Origin: SKLM01 sp964514285
GTDB taxonomy: Bacteria; Chloroflexota; Anaerolineae; B4-G1
Length of the DNA stretch: 64,000 bases
Assembly: GCA_964514285.1 (NCBI GenBank)
Contig: CAZEQC010000008.1
Coordinates: 1 to 64,000, forward strand
Direction: 5' to 3'
The notes below the pieces were generated by a model. That model ran no database searches and had not been told where the DNA came from. It worked only from the letters and a program-made list of their open reading frames with translations. Of this stretch, positions 1 to 9,166 are shown piece after piece (the stretch's first letter is position 1; each line of letters opens with the position of its first letter). The translations under genes and the position numbers were made by a program.

Positions 1-607
1 CCTCCCGGGGCAGGACTTCCACGTCTCCCAGGTGCACCCCGAGTACTGCGAGATGCCCGTTCCCCCGTATGATCCTGAGAAGGCCAAGCAACTGTTGGCC
101 GACGCCGGCTACCCCGACGGGTTGGACGTTGAACTGGCCGTCGGCAGTGGCTGGGCAGACGTCGTCTCCTATGCCGAGGTGCTCAAGGAGGATGCGGCCC
201 CGGCTGGCTTCAACATCGAAATCAACGCCATGCCCAATAGCCAGTACTGGGAGCAGTGGACCGAGGTGGCGCTGGGCATCACCCCGTGGACGCACCGCCC
301 CCTGGGCACCATGGTGCTCAACCTGGCCTACGTCGCCGACGAGGAGGGAAACCCAGCCTCGTGGAACGAGACACGTTGGATCGATGAGGAGTTCTCTGAA
401 CTGCTGAACGAAGCCAACGGCACGCTGGATGTCGAGGCACGTCGCGAGATCTTCTGCGAACTGGAGCAGATCCAGTATGACCGGGGATCCATTGGCGTTC
501 CCTTCTGGCGCAACATCTGGTACGTCCATGGCAAGGACCTGCACAACGTTCCCTTGCATCCCACCTACTACATGATGTTCAACGAGGTCTGGAAGGAACA
601 GGCCTAG
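1..607 (+). CDS. ABC transporter substrate-binding protein, family 5 (C-terminal part)
   Basis: This is the C-terminal end of an extracytoplasmic binding protein for peptides, opines or similar solutes; the frame is open to the window edge, so the N-terminus is missing. About 200 residues are visible. The segment YDPEKAKQLLADAGYPDG is the hallmark motif near the end of family 5 solute-binding proteins, and the end of the protein matches the usual closing part of that fold. It is followed by two permeases and a double ATPase in the order typical of Dpp/Opp importers. Ligand identity cannot be read from this fragment; the downstream methylaspartate ammonia-lyase and MttB-like genes make an amino-acid-derived or quaternary amine solute possible, but that is inference. 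Confidence 0.9.
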   Translation, partial: LPGQDFHVSQVHPEYCEMPVPPYDPEKAKQLLADAGYPDGLDVELAVGSGWADVVSYAEVLKEDAAPAGFNIEINAMPNSQYWEQWTEVALGITPWTHRPLGTMVLNLAYVADEEGNPASWNETRWIDEEFSELLNEANGTLDVEARREIFCELEQIQYDRGSIGVPFWRNIWYVHGKDLHNVPLHPTYYMMFNEVWKEQA

Positions 608-668
608 GTGGTCCAAGGTTAGGGATCCAAGCTTGAAGGCCAGAGGCCAGATCAAGGTCTAAGGTTAC

Positions 669-716
669 AGGCTGGCGGCCTCTATCCAGAGCCGCCAGCC
701 TCACCTCAGCTTTTCT
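669..716 (+). terminator. Intercistronic hairpin with weak T-tract
   Basis: A 10-bp perfect inverted repeat (669-678 with 692-701, AGGCTGGCGG and its complement) encloses a further CTCT/AGAG pairing; a T-rich stretch (TTTTCTC) starts ten bases later. It lies between the binding protein and the permease. Such hairpins often make a partial terminator or protect the 3' end of a highly expressed binding-protein message. Confidence 0.5.
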
Positions 717-773
717 CTCCAACTCGGAGCGTGAGCCTGATCTCAGCTCTGGCCTCAACTAAAGGAGTGTCCT

Positions 774-2888
774 ATGGCCAAATTCATCATTCGGCGGCTG
801 CTGCTGATGTTGCTCACGATGCTCGTCGTATCCATCGCCGTCTTCCTCATCACAGAGGCAGCACCCGGTAACGTGGCCCGCAATGTGCTAGGCATCCATA
901 TCACCCCCGAGCAGGAAGCCTCCTTCCTCAATCAGCAGGGGCTGGACGAGCCCTTCTACGTGCGCTACTTCAACTGGCTGGTCGGTACCGACTGGCGAGC
1001 CAGAGCCAAAATCGGCATGTCAGTGAAGCAGATCACCACCGAAGACGGCTTCAGGGAATGGTGGGCGGTCCAGGACGATGGCTCGCTGATCCGCTGGGAG
1101 ATGGAGGGCGAGGACTTGATCGCCAACGAGCGTCAGCCGGATGGTACGGTGGAGGAGGCCATCGACAACGACCGTTGGAACGTCAAGGATCCCTCAACGG
1201 AGGTCGAGCGCCTCCGCGAGTACCGAGCCCAAGTGGAACAGAACGACCAACTCGACGAGGAGAGCCGTCAGACCATCTTGAGCGAGCTCGACAAGATCCT
1301 GGACGTGCTCAGCAGAGAAGGGCAGTCTCAAGAGGAGCTAAAGGCCGCGCTGTCAGAGCCGGAGAGCACCATCGAGGCTATGATAGACCCGGCGGCTCTG
1401 CAGAAGAAGACCGCTTTCCAGGAGATGGCCGATGACATGGCCCGGCAGAACCGCCTCATGCAGGTCCTCTCCGCACAGGAACGGCTGTCAGGCCCACAGG
1501 CCGAGGACCTGGGAGCATCAGACTTGCAGTCAATGGCGGTGCAGATCGGCAAAGCGGCGGAGCTCCTGCAGGGTGTCAACCCGACCCTCGTGGAACGCCT
1601 CCAAGCAGCAGCCACCAGCCTTGAGGATGGCGATGTGGCCGTGGCTCGCGACACCTTGGACAGGGCCGTCCCGACGCTGGACGAACTGATGGGGTCGCTG
1701 GGCACTTTCGTCTACGCCCTCCAAGAGGAGGACTACGACCAGGCCGTCGGCATCCTGCGCGACATCTCAGAGCCATCCGAGATCTCCCTCGATTCGGCGC
1801 GGCTGGCGATCTTGCCGGACGTGCTGGAGGCTATCCAGGAGGGCGTGGAGGACGACGCGCCGGACTTGAGCGATGCTCTGCTCCAGACCGTCGAGGCCTT
1901 GCGAACTGGCAACACCGAGGACGCCCGCCAGAGCATCGCAACGGCAGCAGATCAACTGGAGGAAACCGCATCGACCATCGTCCGCAGCGAGGCCGCCCAA
2001 GGGGCACGGGTCGCTAGGGTGTTCTGGGGCGTCGACACAGAGAACCACGCCGTCCAGTGGGAGAAGGGCACCGGGAAGGTCGTCTGGCAGCTCGTCCCGG
2101 GCTCCGGCTGGCTGGCCGCCACCGGGGGCCCAGTTGAGTACATCCCCCTGCAGAAAGGGCTCGTCCGGGGCGACCCCGGGCTCTCGTTGCGCACCGGTCG
2201 ACCCGTAGCTGACTTGCTCTTTACCCGTCTCCGCAACTCCTTGGTGCTGGCTGGCATCGCTTTTGTCATCGTTATGCCGCTGGCGCTAGTTCTTGGCCTT
2301 ATCGCTGGGCTCAATCAGGGTAAGGCGCTGGATCGCTTCCTGTCTATCGGGGGTATGATGTTCTCGGTGACGCCTCAGTTTGTCACCGGTATCTTCCTGA
2401 TCCTGATCTTCGCCTTCTGGCTGGACCTCGTGCCCGGTGCAACCGTGTTCGGCGAGCAAGCACCGTGGGAGCGGCCTATGATGCTCATCCTACCGGTGAC
2501 CACGCTGACGCTGATCGAGTTGGGTTACGTTCTGCGCATCACGCGCGCCAGCATGTCCGAGGTGATGAGAGAGCCCTACATTCGGACCGCCTTCCTCAAG
2601 GGCTTGCCGAAAAGACGCGTTGTCTTCAAACATGCCGTCCGCAACGCCCTGATGGCCCCTATCACGGTCATCATGCTCCACGTCAACTGGCTGCTGGGCG
2701 GCATCGTCGTCGTCGAGGTCATCTTCGGCTATCCTGGCCTGGGCAGTTACATCCTCGACTCGGCGTTGTTCAAGGACTTCAATGCCATTGAGGGCGGCGC
2801 AATGATCCTGGTCGCTGTGGCGGTCACCACGCAGCTGTTGGCGGACATCCTCTACACTTTCTTGAATCCGCGGATCCGGTTCGGGTAG
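774..2888 (+). CDS. DppB-like ABC permease with very large extracytoplasmic insert
   Basis: This inner-membrane permease belongs to a peptide/nickel/opine ABC importer. At 704 residues it is about twice the usual 310-340. Residues 1-65 give the canonical N-terminus (TM1, then the YVRYFNWL segment). The canonical sequence resumes near residue 464 with GDPGLSLRTGRPV, followed by five membrane helices and an EAA loop around YIRTAFLKGLPKRR. The intervening roughly 395 residues are hydrophilic, acidic and rich in predicted helix/coiled coil, with repeated LEDGDVAVARDTLDRAV- and LRTGNTEDARQSIATAA-like segments. They fall in the loop between TM1 and TM2, which faces outside. The start has AAGGAG seven bases upstream. 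The insert probably contacts the binding protein or the envelope; its function is unknown. Confidence 0.9.
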   Translation: MAKFIIRRLLLMLLTMLVVSIAVFLITEAAPGNVARNVLGIHITPEQEASFLNQQGLDEPFYVRYFNWLVGTDWRARAKIGMSVKQITTEDGFREWWAVQDDGSLIRWEMEGEDLIANERQPDGTVEEAIDNDRWNVKDPSTEVERLREYRAQVEQNDQLDEESRQTILSELDKILDVLSREGQSQEELKAALSEPESTIEAMIDPAALQKKTAFQEMADDMARQNRLMQVLSAQERLSGPQAEDLGASDLQSMAVQIGKAAELLQGVNPTLVERLQAAATSLEDGDVAVARDTLDRAVPTLDELMGSLGTFVYALQEEDYDQAVGILRDISEPSEISLDSARLAILPDVLEAIQEGVEDDAPDLSDALLQTVEALRTGNTEDARQSIATAADQLEETASTIVRSEAAQGARVARVFWGVDTENHAVQWEKGTGKVVWQLVPGSGWLAATGGPVEYIPLQKGLVRGDPGLSLRTGRPVADLLFTRLRNSLVLAGIAFVIVMPLALVLGLIAGLNQGKALDRFLSIGGMMFSVTPQFVTGIFLILIFAFWLDLVPGATVFGEQAPWERPMMLILPVTTLTLIELGYVLRITRASMSEVMREPYIRTAFLKGLPKRRVVFKHAVRNALMAPITVIMLHVNWLLGGIVVVEVIFGYPGLGSYILDSALFKDFNAIEGGAMILVAVAVTTQLLADILYTFLNPRIRFG

Positions 2889-2921
2889 AGGAAGCGGATG
2901 ACGACGAAAGGAGAGCATACT

Positions 2922-3848
2922 ATGGCAGCAAGTGAACAAACCATGCCCAAGACCACAGCCCAACCGTCGCTGTGGCAACGTCTGCGGGAAGGTATGTCGA
3001 TCATCTTCGAATCGAAGATCGCTGTAGTGGGCCTGGTGATTATCCTCTTCTGGATCTTCGTGGCTATCTTCGCCCCCCTTCTCACACCATACACGCCGAC
3101 TGAGCAGGACTACACCGCCCAGAACCAGGGACCGTCGGCGAAGCACCCTCTGGGCACGGACAGCCTGGGCAGAGACCTTTGGGCCCGCCTGATCTACGGA
3201 GCCCGGGTCGTGCTCGTCATGCTGCCGGTGACGGAGGACTTCTGGTTGCCACTCGGCACCGCCATCTGGGGTGTGCTGCTGGGGCTCTTGGTCGGATCAA
3301 CCCTCGGCTTGATGGGTGGTTACCTCGGCGGGTGGGTGGACGAAGTCGTCATGCGTCTGCTGGATGCGATGATGGCCTTCCCCGTCGTCCTCCTCTATAT
3401 GATCATCATCGCCGCCGTAGGCGCGTCAGCCACCAACGTGGTCCTGGCTATCGCCATCGTCGGCACGCCTGGCATTGCCCGCCTGGTCCGTAGCCTCACC
3501 CTCGATATCCGCACCCGAGACTACGTCCGGGCGGCCGAGGTTCGCGGGGAGAGTCCGTGGTACATTATGTTCGTGGAGATCCTGCCCAATGCCCGCGGCC
3601 CTATCATCGTCGATGCCATGCTGCGTGTTGGCTATGCCATTTTCGCTATGGGTACGCTCGGTTTCCTCGGTCTCGGACTCCCACCCCCGTCGCCAGACTG
3701 GGGCAGCATGGTTGCCAAGGGCCGGCAGTACATCCTGTCGGGTAGCCCGTGGGCCGCCCTGTGGCCATCGGTGGCCATTGGCTCTTTGGTCGTGGGGCTC
3801 AATCTCTTCGCCGACGGCCTGAGCGAGGAATCCACACGGTACCAGTAG
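2922..3848 (+). CDS. DppC-like ABC permease
   Basis: Second inner-membrane permease of the peptide/opine-type importer, 308 residues and of normal length for the family. It shows an N-terminal cytoplasmic stretch, TM1, the HPLGTDSLGRD motif of the DppC/OppC family, five further helices and an EAA loop around YVRAAEVRGESPWY. I chose the ATG at 2922 because AAAGGAGAG ends six bases before it; an in-frame ATG at 2898 is possible but has a poorer ribosome site. The gene begins 33 bases after the DppB-like gene and the ATPase gene follows within 15 bases, so the three are co-transcribed. Confidence 0.93.
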   Translation: MAASEQTMPKTTAQPSLWQRLREGMSIIFESKIAVVGLVIILFWIFVAIFAPLLTPYTPTEQDYTAQNQGPSAKHPLGTDSLGRDLWARLIYGARVVLVMLPVTEDFWLPLGTAIWGVLLGLLVGSTLGLMGGYLGGWVDEVVMRLLDAMMAFPVVLLYMIIIAAVGASATNVVLAIAIVGTPGIARLVRSLTLDIRTRDYVRAAEVRGESPWYIMFVEILPNARGPIIVDAMLRVGYAIFAMGTLGFLGLGLPPPSPDWGSMVAKGRQYILSGSPWAALWPSVAIGSLVVGLNLFADGLSEESTRYQ

Positions 3849-3863
3849 AGAGAGGAAGCTACC

Positions 3864-5966
3864 ATGACGACAATCAAACGCACTCACGCACCCATTCTAA
3901 AGGTGGAGAACGCGGCCATCTCCTACGAGACCCGCTACGGCGACGTGGAGGCGGTCCAGGACGTCTCCTTCAACGTCCACCGTGCTGAAACCTTCGGCGT
4001 CGTCGGCGAATCCGGGTGTGGCAAGTCCACCGTCGCCTTTGGCATCGTCGACTTCTTGGGACCGAACGGCAAGATCGTTGGTGGCAGCATCAAGTTCCAG
4101 GGGCAGGAGCTCGTCGGCCGCTCCCAGGAGGAACTGCGCAAGCTGCGCGGCGATCAGATCTCTATGGTCTATCAGGACCCGATGCAGGCCTTGAACCCAT
4201 CGGTCACCATCGGCGACCAGCTCGCCGAGGTCCTGACGGTTCACCGCGGCATCCCCAAGGAGGAAGCCTGGCAGAAATCTATCGACATGCTGAAGCGGGT
4301 CTATATGCCCGACTCGGCCAACGTGATGGGACGCTATCCCCATCAGATCTCCGGCGGTCAGCAGCAGCGCGTGGTGATCGCCATGGCCCTGCTCAACAAT
4401 CCGGCCCTGCTCATCATGGACGAGCCGACGACGGCCCTCGATGTCACTGTCGAGGCCGTCGTCCTCGATCTGATTGAGGACCTCAAGCGAGATTTCGACA
4501 CGGCCATCGTCTACATCACCCACGACTTGGGCGTCGTCGCCCGCGTCTGCAACTACGTCGGCGTGATGTACGCCGGGGAGATGGTCGAGGTAGGCTCGGT
4601 CGATGCCATCTACAAGAACCCGCAGCATCCCTACACCCAGGGCCTCATGCGCTGCGTGCCCAAGCTGGGCGCTACCAAGGAGAGCAGCATCCTCTATCCC
4701 ATTCGCGGAAGGGTGCCCGCACCCAAGGACAGGCCCAAGGGCGCTTGCATCTTCGCCCCTCGCTGTGACTACGCCACCGAGCACTGCCTCAGCGAGAAGC
4801 CTCAGCTGCGGGAGCTGGAAAAAGGACACAGCGCTCGCTGCTTCTACGCCGAGACCATCGACGCCGGCGCTTGGGAGCCCCCAGAGGGGCTCGTTCCGGA
4901 GCTGGCGATGGAGGGCGAGGAGGATGGCCGCGAGCCTATCATCACCCTGAAGGACGTCAAGACGTATTACGAGCAGGAATCCAAGTCGCTCCTCAGCTTG
5001 GTCGGGGCTGGCGAGAAGCTCTACGTCAAGGCTGTGGACGACGTCAGCCTGGAGGTCCCTCCCGGCAAGACCTTGGGCGTAGTTGGCGAGTCGGGATGCG
5101 GCAAGAGCACCCTGGCTAAGACAATCATCGGCCTTGAGACCCCCCGGGACGGCAAAGCGGAATTCTTGGGGTTCGACCTGACAGCTCCCGTCTCGCAGCG
5201 CGACGTGAAGCTGATTGAGGAACTGCAGATGGTCTTCCAAAACCCGGACTCCACCATGAACCCGTCCTACAGCGTGGGGCACCAGATCGGTCGGCCGCTG
5301 CGTCGCTTCAAGGCAGTTCCCAGCGATGAGGTCCGGGGTGAGGTGATTCGACTCCTCAACGCTGTCCGACTGGATGGGAGCTACTACCACCGCCTGCCGC
5401 GTCAGCTCAGCGGCGGTGAGAAGCAGCGCGTTGGCATCGCCCGCGCGTTTGCCAGTCGTCCAGACCTGGTTCTCTGCGACGAGCCCGTTTCGGCTTTGGA
5501 CGTCTCCGTGCAGGCAGCCGTACTCAACCTCTTGATGGAGATCCAGGACGAATACGACACCACCATGATGTTCATCGCCCACGACCTCAGCGTCGTGCGC
5601 TTCTTCTCCGATTACGTGGCGGTGATGTACCTCGGGCACATCGTGGAGATCGGTCCAGCAGAGGCGATCTACGCACCACCGTACCAACCCTACACCGAGG
5701 CGCTGCTTTCGGCTGTGCCCATTCCAGATCCAGCGGCGGAGCAGAAGCATATCCGCCTCCACGGCACCGTGCCCAGCGCCCTGAACCCGCCCAGCGGCTG
5801 CCCGTTTCACACCCGCTGTCCGCGCCGGAAGTTGCTGCCCGATGGCGGTAAGATCTGCGAGGAAGAAGCTCCCCCGTGGCAGTACAACAGCGATGAACAC
5901 CGTATCTTCTGCCACATTCCCTTGGAGGAGTTGCGCAAGATGGATCCCGTCGTCACCGCTGACTGA
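3864..5966 (+). CDS. Fused DppD-DppF double ATP-binding protein
   Basis: This cytoplasmic ATPase energises the importer. One 700-residue chain holds two complete nucleotide-binding domains, normally two separate proteins. The first has Walker A GESGCGKST at residues 48-56, signature SGGQQQRV near 165 and Walker B LLIMDEPTTALD near 185. The second has Walker A GESGCGKST at 408-416, signature SGGEKQRV near 516 and its own Walker B. Each half ends with the cysteine-rich oligopeptide-transporter C-terminal region (ACIFAPRCDYA; GCPFHTRCPRR). The join lies around residue 350. Both halves look catalytically intact. The tandem form fixes a 1:1 ratio of the two ATPases. Confidence 0.95.
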   Translation: MTTIKRTHAPILKVENAAISYETRYGDVEAVQDVSFNVHRAETFGVVGESGCGKSTVAFGIVDFLGPNGKIVGGSIKFQGQELVGRSQEELRKLRGDQISMVYQDPMQALNPSVTIGDQLAEVLTVHRGIPKEEAWQKSIDMLKRVYMPDSANVMGRYPHQISGGQQQRVVIAMALLNNPALLIMDEPTTALDVTVEAVVLDLIEDLKRDFDTAIVYITHDLGVVARVCNYVGVMYAGEMVEVGSVDAIYKNPQHPYTQGLMRCVPKLGATKESSILYPIRGRVPAPKDRPKGACIFAPRCDYATEHCLSEKPQLRELEKGHSARCFYAETIDAGAWEPPEGLVPELAMEGEEDGREPIITLKDVKTYYEQESKSLLSLVGAGEKLYVKAVDDVSLEVPPGKTLGVVGESGCGKSTLAKTIIGLETPRDGKAEFLGFDLTAPVSQRDVKLIEELQMVFQNPDSTMNPSYSVGHQIGRPLRRFKAVPSDEVRGEVIRLLNAVRLDGSYYHRLPRQLSGGEKQRVGIARAFASRPDLVLCDEPVSALDVSVQAAVLNLLMEIQDEYDTTMMFIAHDLSVVRFFSDYVAVMYLGHIVEIGPAEAIYAPPYQPYTEALLSAVPIPDPAAEQKHIRLHGTVPSALNPPSGCPFHTRCPRRKLLPDGGKICEEEAPPWQYNSDEHRIFCHIPLEELRKMDPVVTAD

Positions 5967-6000
5967 GGCCGGGCGAGATTTCGCCGAAGGAGGTAGCACC

Positions 6001-6648
6001 ATGCTTGTCAAAGACTATATGACCCGACATCCCGTTATGGTCGAGCCCACTATGTCGATCGTGGAGGCCCAGCGCATCATGGCGGAGACCAAGGTCCGAC
6101 ATCTCCCGGTCGTCGAGACCGGAAAGAGGCTGACGGGACTCGTCACGCGACAGACGCTGCGCATTCCCCCGACGGAACTGGCCAGTCTCAACGTCTGGGA
6201 GATCACCCGCTTTCTGTCCAATCTCCAGCTTCAGGACGTGATGGTCAAGCGCAAGGACGTGATCTTCACAGATCCCGACGTGGCTCTAGAGGCAGCTGCC
6301 CAGGTCATGATCGATAACAAGATCGGGGCCCTGCCCGTCCTGGAGGATGGCATCGTGGTCGGTATCATCACCGAGATCGATATGATGACGCAGCTAGCAG
6401 AGCTGCTGGGCGGGAGCGTGGCTGGCGTGCGGGCCACCGTGCGGATGCCCAATCGTAAGGGGGCGCTGGCCAAGCTCACTGGCGCCATTTCGGATCAGGG
6501 ATGGGGTATCTACGCCAGCGGCGGTGTGCCCACCCCCAAGGATCCCGAACACTGGGACTGCGTTCTCAAGATCAGGGACGTGTCTAAGGAAGACGTGATC
6601 AACGTGATCGAGAGCCTCGCAGGTTACGACATCATCGACGTCCGTTGA
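6001..6648 (+). CDS. CBS-pair and ACT domain protein
   Basis: A 215-residue cytoplasmic regulator with two CBS domains (about residues 7-60 and 77-130) followed by a predicted ACT domain (about 138-212). The CBS pair begins with the usual VKDYMTRHPV motif and repeats with LQDVMVKRKDV. CBS pairs bind adenylates and ACT domains bind amino acids, so this is probably an allosteric sensor. The start at 6001 is fixed by GAAGGAGG eight bases upstream; the open frame extends further up into the ATPase gene but that part is not coding. It lies 34 bases after the ATPase gene, so it may tune the importer or the downstream enzymes. The target is unknown. Confidence 0.88.
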   Translation: MLVKDYMTRHPVMVEPTMSIVEAQRIMAETKVRHLPVVETGKRLTGLVTRQTLRIPPTELASLNVWEITRFLSNLQLQDVMVKRKDVIFTDPDVALEAAAQVMIDNKIGALPVLEDGIVVGIITEIDMMTQLAELLGGSVAGVRATVRMPNRKGALAKLTGAISDQGWGIYASGGVPTPKDPEHWDCVLKIRDVSKEDVINVIESLAGYDIIDVR

Positions 6649-6706
6649 TCACATCCGTTTACCTTCCTTGATCGATAACTCTCATTCGGAAGGCCCGTAC
6701 GCTAGG

Positions 6707-6733
6707 GGGACAGGGCAATCGATGTCCTGTCCC
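6707..6733 (+). terminator. Hairpin after the CBS-ACT gene
   Basis: An 8-bp inverted repeat (GGGACAGG at 6707-6714, CCTGTCCC at 6726-6733) with an 11-base loop lies about 60 bases after the CBS-ACT stop. There is no T-run, so it may be a partial terminator, a processing site or neither. Confidence 0.3.
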
Positions 6734-6846
6734 TTGGCGTGCCGGGCTTCCCCGCGCGAAAACAACCACATGTCGGCCCAAGCCAACACTTCAGACCGCC
6801 TGGTTCATCCCCAACGACCAAGGCTGCGCAGAGGACGCGAAAGACC

Positions 6847-7638
6847 ATGATCTGCCTCGTGGACATGGAGAAGCGACCAGGGAGACGGAGCAGCCCGCCT
6901 CCTGCGGCTTCCACCACACAGCATCGTCTGGTGCCTCAAGCATACATGGACGACATCCGCAACCGGTTGGAGGAGATCTCGGGCCACCACTGCCTGCTGA
7001 GACCCTACGCCGACATCACCCCGAATTGGCTGACCAACTCGGATGTCAAGGTCCTGGTTCTCAGCGGGAACGTCACGGCTTGGGAAGCCTACGACGTGGC
7101 AGATTTCCAACCGCTCATGGCGATCGTCCGCAGTGCGTCCCTGCCCATCCTTGGTCTATGCGGAGGGCTTCAGTTCATCGCCCTCGCCCACGGCGTCGAC
7201 ATCGGCCCGATGCGAGAGCTGGAAACGGACGAGGAGGACGTCGGCGATGGCTTCGGCGCGGGCTACCTCAAGGAGTGGGGCTTCACCCCCGTTCGGGTTC
7301 TCCACTCCGACCCGCTCTTCGCTGGACTGGAATCACCCGACTTCCTGGAGGCCCACTATTGCGAGGTGAAGAGCGTCCCAGCGGGCTTCGAGCTGCTGGC
7401 ATCCACCGGTGTCTGCCGCGTCCAGGCCCTGCGCCAGGTGGGGACGCTGGTCTGCGGCACCCAGTTCCACCCCGAGGCCTACGTCGCGAAACCCGCCCAC
7501 CGACGCAACTGGCTCGTCAACCTCGTCTATCCTGATGGCTACACGCAGAACCAACTAGACGGGCGTCGGTTTCTGACCAACTTCTTCCGTGAGGCCGGTA
7601 TTCTCCCGGAGCAAGGGGACGTTACATCACACGGATAG
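6847..7638 (+). CDS. Class I glutamine amidotransferase-like protein
   Basis: A 263-residue protein with the class I glutamine amidotransferase fold. The nucleophile is Cys105 in LGLCGGLQF and the triad is completed by His208 and Glu210 in TQFHPE. No synthetase domain is fused and no obvious acceptor partner lies next to it, so it could be a gamma-glutamyl hydrolase-type enzyme or supply ammonia to an unknown reaction. I chose the ATG at 6847; the frame stays open upstream to 6739, but that extension is low-complexity and lacks a ribosome site. The gene precedes the methylaspartate ammonia-lyase by 10 bases, which suggests a shared pathway. Confidence 0.8.
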   Translation: MICLVDMEKRPGRRSSPPPAASTTQHRLVPQAYMDDIRNRLEEISGHHCLLRPYADITPNWLTNSDVKVLVLSGNVTAWEAYDVADFQPLMAIVRSASLPILGLCGGLQFIALAHGVDIGPMRELETDEEDVGDGFGAGYLKEWGFTPVRVLHSDPLFAGLESPDFLEAHYCEVKSVPAGFELLASTGVCRVQALRQVGTLVCGTQFHPEAYVAKPAHRRNWLVNLVYPDGYTQNQLDGRRFLTNFFREAGILPEQGDVTSHG

Positions 7639-7648
7639 AGGCGTTCAT

Positions 7649-9100
7649 ATGACCAAGATCATCAAGGTTCTAGCAGTGCCCGCCACCGGCGCTTACTACA
7701 CCACCGACCTCAAGACGCTGCAGGACAACCCAATGCCCGTCGCACAGCAGTACACGGCCCGGTCGGACACCTCTGGATTCCGCTACGTCCGAGAGGTCGC
7801 GGAAGCCGTGTCGGTGGGCCTGATAATCGGCGATGGCACTGCGGAATCCTCGCCCGGTGACGTCGTCTGGGGCGACTGTGTTGGCGTCGCCTACGCCGGT
7901 ATATCCGGCCGCGATCCCGTACTTCGCATGGCCGATGCACGTGGCACCATCCGCCGCAAGGTGGAGCCGGTGCTCACAGGCCGAGAGATCACCACCTTCC
8001 GGGAGTTAGCCGCTGAGATCGACGCGATCACCAAAGAGGTCCGCGTCCCAGCGCCGCCGCAGGAGGCCGAGAGTCCCGAGGAGAAAGAACACGCCAACGA
8101 CGACCAGAAGCTGTCCCGGCGCGATCTTCTCACGGCGCCGTTCCGAATGCTCCGCCCGGAGGGAGCCGAAGAGAAACTAGCGAGGAAACAGCAACCCGGG
8201 TCCCAGAAGGTCATGACCATCGAGAGACCATTGCACACCGCCGTCCGCTACGGCGTCAGTCAGGCCCTTCTGAAGGCCGTCGCCCGGTCGCGAAACCTTA
8301 CAATGGCCGAGGTGATCGCCGACGAGTGGGATCTGCCACAGCCGGGCCGATCGGTCCCCATCCACGCCCAGAGCGGCGCCGACCGCCGGACCAACGCCGA
8401 CAAGATGATCGTCCGCCGCATCAGCTCTCTGCCCCATGCCCTGGTCGAGGACATCCCCACTCAGGTCGGCGAAAGCGGCGAGGCGTTGGTGAGTTACGTC
8501 CGCTGGCTTAAGGACCGTATCGAAGAGCTGGGTGGGTCCAACTACCGCCCTGCTATTCACATCGACGTTCACGGCGCCCTGGGACGCGTCTACGAAAACA
8601 ACCTGGGGCGTATCCTGGGGTACCTCTACCGCCTGGAGTCATCCACCCAGCCTTACACCCTGCGCATCGAAAGCCCGTTGATCATGGAGACCCGCGCTGC
8701 GCAGATCGAGGCGCTGAGGACACTGCGCGAGTACGTCCAGTTCCGCAATATGGCCGTCCAGATCGTGGCCGATGAATGGGCTGACACGCTCGAGGACATC
8801 CACGCCTTCATCGACGCCGAGGCTGCCGATATGATTCAGATCAAGATGCCCGACCTAGGGGGGCTCCACGACACCGTTGAGGCCGTTCTGGCCTGCAAGG
8901 AAGCCGGGATCGGTGCCTTCCTCGGTGGGAGCTGCGCCGAGACCGACCTGGCGGCGCGCACAGCGGCTCACGTCGCCCTCGCCACCCGGCCAGCCATGCT
9001 GATGGCCAAGCCTGGGATGGGCGTCGACGAAGCCGTCTCTATCGTCCAGAACGAGATGACGCGCACGCTCGTAGTGATCAAGGCCCGCGACAGCCGTTAG
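7649..9100 (+). CDS. mal: Methylaspartate ammonia-lyase family protein
   Basis: An enolase-superfamily enzyme expected to convert (2S,3S)-3-methylaspartate to mesaconate and ammonia. Active-site residues can be aligned by motif: His263 (SLPHAL), Asp306 (HIDVHG), Glu341 (RIESPL), Asp375 (VADEWAD), Gln397 and Lys399 (QIKMPD). Their spacing (43, 35, 34, 22, 2) follows the clostridial enzyme almost exactly. The 483-residue chain is about 70 longer than the clostridial form; the extra is a charged, low-complexity segment at about residues 130-195, before the catalytic domain. The start at 7649 is the first with a sensible N-terminus. No glutamate mutase gene is nearby, so methylaspartate from the classical glutamate pathway is not supported and another beta-substituted aspartate may be the substrate. 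Confidence 0.85.
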   Translation: MTKIIKVLAVPATGAYYTTDLKTLQDNPMPVAQQYTARSDTSGFRYVREVAEAVSVGLIIGDGTAESSPGDVVWGDCVGVAYAGISGRDPVLRMADARGTIRRKVEPVLTGREITTFRELAAEIDAITKEVRVPAPPQEAESPEEKEHANDDQKLSRRDLLTAPFRMLRPEGAEEKLARKQQPGSQKVMTIERPLHTAVRYGVSQALLKAVARSRNLTMAEVIADEWDLPQPGRSVPIHAQSGADRRTNADKMIVRRISSLPHALVEDIPTQVGESGEALVSYVRWLKDRIEELGGSNYRPAIHIDVHGALGRVYENNLGRILGYLYRLESSTQPYTLRIESPLIMETRAAQIEALRTLREYVQFRNMAVQIVADEWADTLEDIHAFIDAEAADMIQIKMPDLGGLHDTVEAVLACKEAGIGAFLGGSCAETDLAARTAAHVALATRPAMLMAKPGMGVDEAVSIVQNEMTRTLVVIKARDSR

Positions 9101-9166
9101 GACACCGGCCGAGATTTCAGAACAGCCCAAAAAAGGGGCCTCAAAAAGCACCAGGAGAGAATCAGG

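Noticed and set aside
3897..6011. A 704-codon open frame on the minus strand
   Set aside because: It lies exactly antisense to the fused ATPase gene, which has full domain matches; long antisense frames are expected at this GC content.
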